Source: CAVVDY01 sp963815775
GTDB lineage: Bacteria; Acidobacteriota; Terriglobia; Terriglobales; Acidobacteriaceae
Length of the DNA: 64,000 nucleotides
Direction: 5' to 3'
Assembly (NCBI GenBank): GCA_963815775.1
Contig: CAWFIB010000026.1
Location: 62,001-126,000 of the forward strand
Shown: positions 57,955-64,000 of the stretch, piece after piece
How positions within the stretch are numbered: position 1 is the stretch's first letter
Layout of the letters: the number at the start of each line of letters is the position of its first letter
Program-made: the position numbers and the translations under genes
The notes under the pieces: generated by a model
The model's database searches: none
Told to the model about the DNA's origin: nothing
Seen by the model: the letters and a program-made list of their open reading frames with translations, nothing else

Positions 57955-60066
57955 TCACTTCCCCACAAATACCGCCACGCTGCGCGCCTTCACCAGGTAG
58001 CTTTCCTGGGAGAGCAGGGGAAATTCCTGGCCGTCTTCGGTGATGTCGTTGGGCGAATGCTGCGCCGTGTCGACCAAACGGAACCACTCGTGCTCGCCGA
58101 TCTGCGGCAGCTGGAAGTCATGGTCCTCCCAGTGGGCGTTGGCGATGAAGTGCAGGTCCTGGCGCGAGCCATCGGAGTTGAGCTGGGTAAGCTGCATGGC
58201 GATGGAACGCGAATCGTAACCCCAGTCGGGCGACATGCGCTTTACCCCGTGCCAGGTCACGTGGAAGCCATCCGACCCGTCCAACAAAAATGTCGCGCGG
58301 CGCAGCAGCGGGCAGCGCTTGCGAAAGTCGATTAACAGGCGGAAGAAGCGCACCAGGTCAGCATTGGATTCTGCCATGTGCCAGTTGACCCAACTGATTT
58401 CGTTGTCCTGGCAGTAGGCATTGTTGTTGCCCTGCTGGGTGCGCTCGAACTCATCGCCGGCCAGAATCATGGGCACGCCGTGCGCCATAAGAAGGATGGC
58501 GGCAAAGTTCTTGCGCTGGCGGCCGCGCAGCTCCTGTATGGCGGCGTCATGGGTCGGGCCTTCGGCGCCGCAGTTCCAACTGTTGTTGTCGTTGCCGCCG
58601 TCGCTGTTCCCTTCCCCATTAGCCTCGTTGTGCTTTTCGTTGTAGGAAACCAGATCGGCCAGGGTGAAGCCGTCATGGCATGTCACGAAGTTGATGCTGT
58701 GATAAGGCTCGCGCGCGCTAGTCTCGTAGAGATCGGGGCTGCCCAGCATGCGGGTCGCCAGCACCGAGGTCATGCCGGGATCGCTCTTCACGAATTTACG
58801 CACGTCGTCGCGGAACTTGCCGTTCCACTCCGCCCAACGCCCCCATGAGGGAAACGTGCCTACCTGATAGAGGCCGCCTGCGTCCCAGGCTTCAGCGATG
58901 AGCTTGGTGTTGGCCAGCACCGGATCGTAGGCCATGCTCTCGAGCAGCGGCGGATTGGGAAGCACGGAGCCGTCCTGGCCGCGGCCGAGCACCGACGCGA
59001 GATCGAAGCGGAAGCCATCAATGTGAGTGGTGATGACCCAGTAGCGCAGGCACTGGATGATGAAGTCGCGAACCACCGGGTTATTGCAGTTGAAGGTGTT
59101 GCCGCAGCCGGTGAAGTTCTCGTAGGCGCCAGTTTCCGGATTGATGATGTAGTAGGTGGGATTGTCGATGCCGCGGAAGGAGAAGGTCGGGCCGTGCTCG
59201 TTGCCTTCGGCGGTGTGGTTGAAGACGATGTCGAGGATGACCTCGATGCCGGCGTCGTGAAAGGCCTGCACCATCTGCTTGAACTCGACGACCTGCTGGC
59301 CATCGCCACGCTTGGAGGAATAGGTCGTGTTGGGCGCAAAGAAGGCGCGCGACTGGTATCCCCAGAAGTTGAGCAGGCGCTGCCCGGTGAACGGGTTCAC
59401 GCGGTCGGTTTCAACCTCTTCGAACTCATTCACCGGCAATAGCTCAACCGCGGTAACGCCAAGCTGCCTGAGGTAGGGAATCTTCTCCACCAGGCCGGCG
59501 AAGGTTCCGGGATGGGCGACCATCGAAGTTTCATGCACGGTGAAGCCACGCACGTGCAGTTCGTAGATGACGCTGTCGACCAGCGGAGTATTCAGCGCCT
59601 GGTCATGCTGCCAGTCGGCCAGTCCCCACTCGGTGACCACACCAATGCGCTGCGGTGCGTCGGCCACGGTGTGCCCGCCCCACACGGTCTCGCCCGAGAT
59701 GACGCGCGCCGTGGGATCGAGCAGCAGATGCGAGGGGTCGAAGCGGTACACTGCCGGGTCGGGATTGGGCTGCATGTCAAAGCGATAGGCGTAATGCATG
59801 CCCGGCTCGACGTTCTCGATGAACGCGTGCCACACCTGGCCGGTGCGGTTGTGCAGCGGATCGAACGACAGCTCGGCCACAATATTGTTGGTCGCGGGGT
59901 CGCGCAGCACCAACACACACGACGTGGCGTGCTTGGAGAAGATGGAGAAATTCACGCCCCGGCGAAAAGGTGTAGCTCCCAGCGGCAGAGGCGATCCACG
60001 CTGGATGGTAAACGGTCCGCGCTGGGGCTGGATGGGTGATGGGACTGCAGGCGCGATCGTGCTCAT
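57955..60066 (-). CDS. glgX: Glycogen debranching enzyme GlgX-type
   Basis: 703 residues, GGGAGGA close to the ATG. CBM48-like N-terminus (GSPLPLGATPFRRGVNFSIF) and a GH13 barrel: VDSVIYELHVRGFT, EVILDIVFNHTAEGNEHG, FRFDLASVLGRGQDG (nucleophile Asp), LIAEAWDAGG (acid/base Glu) and FVTCHDGFTLADL with the transition-state Asp. The insert NEANGEGNSDGGNDNNSWNC is typical of GlgX/TreX. It hydrolyses α-1,6 branches of limit glycogen. No glg genes are adjacent, but a GH15 hydrolase elsewhere in the window could act on the same glucan. Confidence 0.93.
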   Translation of the reverse strand: MSTIAPAVPSPIQPQRGPFTIQRGSPLPLGATPFRRGVNFSIFSKHATSCVLVLRDPATNNIVAELSFDPLHNRTGQVWHAFIENVEPGMHYAYRFDMQPNPDPAVYRFDPSHLLLDPTARVISGETVWGGHTVADAPQRIGVVTEWGLADWQHDQALNTPLVDSVIYELHVRGFTVHETSMVAHPGTFAGLVEKIPYLRQLGVTAVELLPVNEFEEVETDRVNPFTGQRLLNFWGYQSRAFFAPNTTYSSKRGDGQQVVEFKQMVQAFHDAGIEVILDIVFNHTAEGNEHGPTFSFRGIDNPTYYIINPETGAYENFTGCGNTFNCNNPVVRDFIIQCLRYWVITTHIDGFRFDLASVLGRGQDGSVLPNPPLLESMAYDPVLANTKLIAEAWDAGGLYQVGTFPSWGRWAEWNGKFRDDVRKFVKSDPGMTSVLATRMLGSPDLYETSAREPYHSINFVTCHDGFTLADLVSYNEKHNEANGEGNSDGGNDNNSWNCGAEGPTHDAAIQELRGRQRKNFAAILLMAHGVPMILAGDEFERTQQGNNNAYCQDNEISWVNWHMAESNADLVRFFRLLIDFRKRCPLLRRATFLLDGSDGFHVTWHGVKRMSPDWGYDSRSIAMQLTQLNSDGSRQDLHFIANAHWEDHDFQLPQIGEHEWFRLVDTAQHSPNDITEDGQEFPLLSQESYLVKARSVAVFVGK

Positions 60067-60326
60067 GGGTCCTCCCGACTCGCTGTCGCAAGCTATGGGT
60101 TACCAGAAAGCGGGCGGGCGGACAAGGGCCTTTCGTGGCAGGACCCGCCTCATTTACAAAATCGCAGCAAAGAAGGTTAACCGCGGATTTGCGCGGAGGG
60201 CGCGAGTTTCATTCATGATCCGCGCCATTTGCGTTCATCCACGGTTCAAGCTTTTCCAGCAACTGACGGGCGATGGTCGCGTAGAGCTCGACCGCCTCCA
60301 GTAACTGCTGATTGCTTGGCTGGTCC

Positions 60327-60342
60327 TGTGAGCTTCCTCACA
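60327..60342. promoter_or_regulatory. Perfect CRP-type operator upstream of hemL
   Basis: TGTGA-GCTTCC-TCACA matches the CRP-family consensus exactly. It lies 160 bases before the hemL start and 261 bases upstream of glgX on the other strand. The remaining bases of 60067-60501 hold only the repeat at 60417-60486. Confidence 0.5.
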
Positions 60343-60416
60343 ATTCGCTGCTCTTGCCCGCTGGTAGACTCGACTGTTTGCTCCCCGAGGGCTCAACTGT
60401 TATTGAGGGAGCGCAA

Positions 60417-60486
60417 TCGGCGCGGCCAAAGCCGTGTCCCTGATACAAAACATCCAGATGCGGCCGGCTGAAGCCGTGCCCTTTGA
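60417..60486. repeat. Degenerate REP-like element, family A
   Basis: GGCCGGCTGAAGCCGTGCCC (60462-60481) is the reverse-strand form of the GGCACGGCTTCAGCCGTGCC unit with one changed base in an arm; a more degenerate unit GGCGCGGCCAAAGCCGTGTC lies at 60418-60437. It ends about 15 bases before the hemL start. Confidence 0.6.
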
Positions 60487-60501
60487 AGACACGAGGCATT
60501 C

Positions 60502-61842
60502 ATGGCTCTTAAGCTCGACAAATCCCGCGCGCTGCAGAAGAAGGCGGAGCGGCTCATTCCCGGCGGAGTGAATTCGCCGGTGCGCGCGTTCAAGTCCGTG
60601 GGCGGCGATCCGCCGTTTCTGGTTCGCGGCCTGGGCGCCTACGTGTGGGACGCCGACGGCAATCGCTACATCGACTACGTCGGCTCGTGGGGCCCGCTCA
60701 TCCTGGGCCACGCCGCGTCCGAGGTGGTGGAGGCGATCGTCGAGGCGGCGCGCAACGGCACCAGCTTTGGCGCCTCCACGCCGGCGGAGGCCGAACTGGC
60801 GGAACTGGTGACGGAGGCCTTTCCCGCGGTGGAGAAGGTACGCTTCGTCAGCTCGGGCACGGAAGCGACCATGTCGGCCATTCGCCTGGCGCGCGCCTAT
60901 ACCGGGCGGAAGTTCGTGGTGAAGTTTGAGGGCTGCTACCACGGGCATACCGACGCGCTGCTGGTGAAGGCAGGCTCGGGCGTGGCCACCCTGGGCATTC
61001 CCGGCTCGGCGGGCGTGCCGGAGGAGTTTGTGGAGTTCACCCTGGCGCTGCCCTACAACGACCTCGAGGCGGTGGAGCAGGCGTTCGCTAATCCGAAGTT
61101 CAGCGGCAAGATTGCGTGCGTGATCGTCGAGCCGGTGGTAGGCAACATGGGATGCGTGCCTCCGCGTGATGGATATCTTGCAGGCTTACGCGCGATCACC
61201 CAGCGCGAGGGAGCGCTGCTGATCTTCGACGAAGTGATGACGGGATTTCGCGTGGCGTTTGGCGGCGCGTCGGAGCTGTACGGCGTGAAGGCCGACCTGG
61301 TGACGCTGGGCAAGATCATTGGCGGCGGGCTGCCGGTGGGCGCGTACGGCGGCGCGGCCAAGATCATGGACATGGTGGCTCCGGTGGGTCCGGTGTATCA
61401 GGCGGGCACGCTGAGCGGAAATCCGCTGGCCATGGCGGCGGGGATCACCACGCTGCGTATGCTGAAGGCCGGACGCGAGCGGATCTATAAGCAGCTCGAT
61501 GCGTACTCGGGGAAGCTGGTGGCGGGCGTGTTGCAGGCGGCGCGGGAACTCTTGACTTCCGCCCCGGCAAAAGAAGCGGGGATGGGGCACCCGGCGATGA
61601 CGGCCAACCGGGTGGGATCAATGTTTACGTTTTTCTTTACTGATAAGCAGGTTGTGGATTGGGCGAGCGCGAGTTCTTGTGATACCGCTCGTTTCGGCAA
61701 GTTCCACAATGCGATGTTGAATGCGGGAATATGGCTGCCTCCGTCACAGTTTGAGGCGGCGTTCTTGTGCACGGCGCACACACTGCAGGACATCGAAGAC
61801 ACGGTGAAGGCGGCAGGGGAGAGTATAGCGATCAGCGAGTAA
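60502..61842 (+). CDS. hemL: Glutamate-1-semialdehyde 2,1-aminomutase
   Basis: 446 residues, ATG with GAGG upstream. RLIPGGVNSPVRAFKSVGGD, RYIDYVGSWGPLILGHA, SSGTEATMSAIRLARAYTGR and the PLP lysine Lys271 in TLGKIIGGGLPVGAYGG are diagnostic of HemL. It converts glutamate-1-semialdehyde to 5-aminolevulinate in the C5 pathway to haem. Full length. No other hem gene is adjacent; a CRP-type site and a repeat lie upstream. Confidence 0.95.
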   Translation: MALKLDKSRALQKKAERLIPGGVNSPVRAFKSVGGDPPFLVRGLGAYVWDADGNRYIDYVGSWGPLILGHAASEVVEAIVEAARNGTSFGASTPAEAELAELVTEAFPAVEKVRFVSSGTEATMSAIRLARAYTGRKFVVKFEGCYHGHTDALLVKAGSGVATLGIPGSAGVPEEFVEFTLALPYNDLEAVEQAFANPKFSGKIACVIVEPVVGNMGCVPPRDGYLAGLRAITQREGALLIFDEVMTGFRVAFGGASELYGVKADLVTLGKIIGGGLPVGAYGGAAKIMDMVAPVGPVYQAGTLSGNPLAMAAGITTLRMLKAGRERIYKQLDAYSGKLVAGVLQAARELLTSAPAKEAGMGHPAMTANRVGSMFTFFFTDKQVVDWASASSCDTARFGKFHNAMLNAGIWLPPSQFEAAFLCTAHTLQDIEDTVKAAGESIAISE

Positions 61843-61889
61843 CTCCCACCCTGGCGCCAAACGAGGGCGCCCGGATGGGGCACCCGCAA

Positions 61890-63278
61890 TTAGTAGGTGG
61901 CTCGACGCTTCTTCAAGTTTGCGAAGTACCAGAAGATCGGCACGCCGGCAAGGATGACGGCACATCCCCAAACCGAGTTGCGCAGGTTTTCGGTGAAGGT
62001 GAAGTAGAGCAGCACGGCTGCAGCCACGACGAAGAGCGCCGGTACGACGGGATATCCCCAGGTGTGATAGGGCCTCGGTAAATCAGGTTCTTTGTTGCGC
62101 AACACAAAAACTGTGCTGGCGGCAATCATATAGAAGAGCCACTCCGCAAAGATCGCCAGCGAGAAGAGCTGGCGGAAGTTCCCGGCGAACAGCAGCAGAA
62201 AGATCGACAGCACAAGCTGCACGCCAAGCGCTACAGACGGCGTATGAAAGCGCGGATTCACGTCGGCGAGCGCCTTAAAGAAATAGCCATCGCGCGCCAT
62301 CGCGTAGGGGACGCGCGCTCCGCTCATGATGGTGCCGTTCAGGCTGACGAGCATGGACAGCGCCATTCCGGCAGAGACAATGCCTGCTCCCCAGGCGCCG
62401 ACGGCGATCGCGGTGGCCTGCGATGCGGGGCGCGGCGAGGCGGCGACGGCCGCTGCCGGCAGCACGTATTGCACCGCAGCGTTGGTCAGCATGTAGAGGA
62501 TGGCCACGACGCTGACGCCGGCGATGAGCGCGATGGGGATATTGCGCTCGGGATGATTCACTTCCCCGCTCATCATGTTGAGGTCGTTCCATCCGTCATA
62601 GGCCCAAAGCGCGGCGACCAGTGCGGCGAAGAAGCCGGCGGTGCCTCCAGTGGCGCCGGCAAATACGGAAGCGAAGTTCGTCCAGGTTCCGGTTGCAGCC
62701 GTGAAGCAGAGGACGGCAATAGCCACGATCATCGCGATCTTCAGCACGGTGAAGACAAGCTGAAATTCGCCGGCCTTCTTCACCCCGATGTAATTCAGGC
62801 CGGTGATCAGCGCGGCGGCGAGGATGGCAACCAACTGGCCATAGGTGATGGTGAATGGTGAAATGATCGCGGACTGATTGAGGAAGGCAAATCCCGGAAA
62901 GGTGCCCAATATGAGGACGATTCCCGTGGTGGTGGTGGCGACCGAGGCCGGCTTGGCGATGGCGAACCACGTCCACGCATAAAGGAAGGCGGGCAATGGA
63001 CCGTAGGCGTCGCGGATGTAGATGTATTCTCCGCCGGCTTGCGGCTTCATGGCGCCAAGCTCGGCGTAGGTCATGGCGCCGAACATCGAAAGCAGACCAC
63101 CGACGATCCAGACCAGATAGACCAGGCGCGCTGAGCCTACGGCCTGCATCATCTCGGCGGGCACCAGGAAGATGCCGCTGCCGATGATGGTGCCGATGAC
63201 GACGGCGGTGGCGTGGCTGCCGCCGAGCTCGCGCGAAAGCGAGGGCTGCCTCTGAGTTTGAGGGAGGGCGGATTTCAT
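61890..63278 (-). CDS. APC-superfamily amino-acid permease
   Basis: 462 residues from ATG 63278; the frame is open about 170 codons further upstream over the divergent uracil-DNA glycosylase gene, which is a shadow. Twelve TM segments. AVVIGTIIGSGIFLVPAEMM is the TM1 motif with the unwound G-S-G-I-F substrate site; VAALWAYDGWNDLNMMSGEV in TM6 is typical of the LAT-type exchangers. Imports or exchanges amino acids; specificity unknown. Convergent with hemL, divergent from udgX. Confidence 0.88.
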   Translation of the reverse strand: MKSALPQTQRQPSLSRELGGSHATAVVIGTIIGSGIFLVPAEMMQAVGSARLVYLVWIVGGLLSMFGAMTYAELGAMKPQAGGEYIYIRDAYGPLPAFLYAWTWFAIAKPASVATTTTGIVLILGTFPGFAFLNQSAIISPFTITYGQLVAILAAALITGLNYIGVKKAGEFQLVFTVLKIAMIVAIAVLCFTAATGTWTNFASVFAGATGGTAGFFAALVAALWAYDGWNDLNMMSGEVNHPERNIPIALIAGVSVVAILYMLTNAAVQYVLPAAAVAASPRPASQATAIAVGAWGAGIVSAGMALSMLVSLNGTIMSGARVPYAMARDGYFFKALADVNPRFHTPSVALGVQLVLSIFLLLFAGNFRQLFSLAIFAEWLFYMIAASTVFVLRNKEPDLPRPYHTWGYPVVPALFVVAAAVLLYFTFTENLRNSVWGCAVILAGVPIFWYFANLKKRRATY

Positions 63279-63440
63279 TGCATTGCAATATACCGGAAGA
63301 AGAAAATGCAGGTCCCTCGACTCTGCTGGGTTGGCTCGAGATAACAAATCAGCAGGAGTCCGGAAGCTCGTCCGGCGCGCAGGAGTCGGCCTCAGAGTTT
63401 CGAAGCAACTTCCGGAAGCGGGACAAGCATCGGTGCGGAC

Positions 63441-64000
63441 ATGCCGCGCAAGGCACAACCCGCAGGCGGCGCCGCCAAACTGATTCCGCCTCGTCCGACC
63501 CTGGAAAAGCTTCGGGCGAGCGCATGCCAGTGCAAGGCTTGCGACCTTTGGTTGCGCGGCACTCAGACTGTATTCGGGGAGGGTGCACGCCATGCCAAGG
63601 TCATGTTCATCGGCGAGCAACCGGGCGATAAAGAAGATCTCGAGGGCAAGCCGTTTGTTGGTCCTGCGGGAGGGTTGCTCGACGAAGCGCTGGCCGAGGC
63701 AGGGATTGATCGCAGGCAGACGTACGTAACCAACGCAGTAAAGCACTTCAAGTGGGAGCCGCGCGGCAAACGGCGCATCCATAAAAAGCCAAACTCGATC
63801 GAAATCTCAGCTTGCCGCGCATGGCTCGATGCCGAGATCGAGGTGATCAAGCCGAAGGTGATCGTCTGCCTGGGCGCGACCGCAGCGCAATCCCTGCTAG
63901 GCCGCGGCTTCCGTGTGACCAAGCAACGCGGCCGGATTATGAGCTTTGGCGATGACATACAGATTGCAGCCACGGTTCATCCGTCCTCCATCTTGCGGGC
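63441..64000 (+). CDS. udgX: UdgX-type uracil-DNA glycosylase, 3' end beyond window
   Basis: 186 codons visible from ATG 63441; it runs off the edge, with perhaps 20-30 residues missing. Fe-S family 4/5-like start ACQCKACDLWLRGTQTVFGE (Cys29/31/34), motif A GEQPGDKEDLEG (58-69), PFVGPAGGLLDEAL, then TNAVKHFKWEPRGKRRIHKK: the K-R-R-I-H loop with His114 is the mark of UdgX. Motif B TVHPSSILR closes the visible part. UdgX removes uracil and stays covalently bound to the abasic site through this His. The gene is divergent from the permease; frames on the other strand here are shadows. Confidence 0.88.
   Translation, partial: MPRKAQPAGGAAKLIPPRPTLEKLRASACQCKACDLWLRGTQTVFGEGARHAKVMFIGEQPGDKEDLEGKPFVGPAGGLLDEALAEAGIDRRQTYVTNAVKHFKWEPRGKRRIHKKPNSIEISACRAWLDAEIEVIKPKVIVCLGATAAQSLLGRGFRVTKQRGRIMSFGDDIQIAATVHPSSILR

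Noticed and set aside
61890..63782. Extended start of the amino-acid permease (630 codons)
   Set aside because: The upstream ~170 codons are antisense to the udgX gene and hydrophilic; family homology begins at ATG 63278.
1..64000. tRNA, rRNA, CRISPR arrays, prophage, replication origin
   Set aside because: No cloverleaf-like GTTCRANNC arms with matching acceptor stems, regularly spaced direct repeats, phage structural genes or DnaA-box clusters were seen by eye; a tRNAscan or CRISPR search was not possible.

Overview
The window looks like a chromosome segment of an Acidobacteriota bacterium, probably class Terriglobia and near the Koribacter lineage. This is inferred from gene content: a PadR regulator next to a very large MacB-type 'orphan' ABC permease, a Ser/Thr kinase fused to a TolB-like domain and TPRs, an acidobacterial-type pyruvoyl arginine decarboxylase, a small Cys/His protein ending in YCYFH, and many short palindromic intergenic repeats. 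The DNA is GC-rich with long antisense open frames, none of which I accept as genes. I saw no tRNA, rRNA, CRISPR array, prophage or complete insertion sequence.

1-9.9 kb: the end of a DevC-type permease is followed by a DevA-type ATPase fused to a cyclic-nucleotide-type GAF domain. A transketolase-like enzyme follows on the minus strand. Next is a tight five-gene plus-strand operon: Tat-exported transglutaminase, DoxX, GT2, DUF2064/TIGR04282 and GT87. It probably builds and uses a polyprenyl-linked sugar. A secreted unknown follows.

9.9-15.6 kb: a translationally coupled methyltransferase/radical SAM-SPASM pair, possibly preceded by a 53-codon ORF; a GH15 glucoamylase/trehalase; an NmrA-like protein; and a frameshifted TPR remnant. 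15.6-21.1 kb: a minus-strand run PadR - ADOP permease - two exported rhodaneses, divergent from a half-size TauE/SafE carrier, which suggests sulfane-sulfur or sulfite handling. 21.1-24.7 kb: a decayed class III nucleotidyl cyclase, PdaD, a lone nuoB and a secreted L-type lectin, with a perfect CRP-type palindrome between the last two.

24.7-45.8 kb is mostly ordinary: Ser/Thr kinase-TPR, group II decarboxylase, ECF-like sigma factor, HD-GYP response regulator, PhhB, SIMPL protein, two paralogous serine hydrolases (one fused to a NamZ/DUF1343 domain), MurA, a putative outer-membrane protein divergent from a Fur-family regulator with two perfect 7-1-7 palindromes between them, LacD, a metallophosphoesterase and RmuC.

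45.8-50.3 kb is an accessory island dense in palindromic repeats. It holds vapBC, a REP-associated tyrosine transposase flanked by its own palindromes, a secreted protein of 19-residue repeats and a frameshifted YCYFH-type gene. 50.3-64 kb: an Nramp-related transporter with a non-canonical metal site, a MOSC protein, an unannotated multi-hairpin RNA candidate ending in a strong terminator, DinB, GNAT, an aminotransferase, an EmrB-type pump, GlgX, HemL, an amino-acid permease and the start of a UdgX-type uracil-DNA glycosylase.

The best candidates for something new are the structured RNA at 52556-52709, the Fur-family operator pair at 40696-40790, the GAF-fused exporter ATPase, the RAYT/REP island with its repeat protein, and the serine hydrolase-NamZ pair. 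No single locus is clearly a complete undescribed system from sequence alone.
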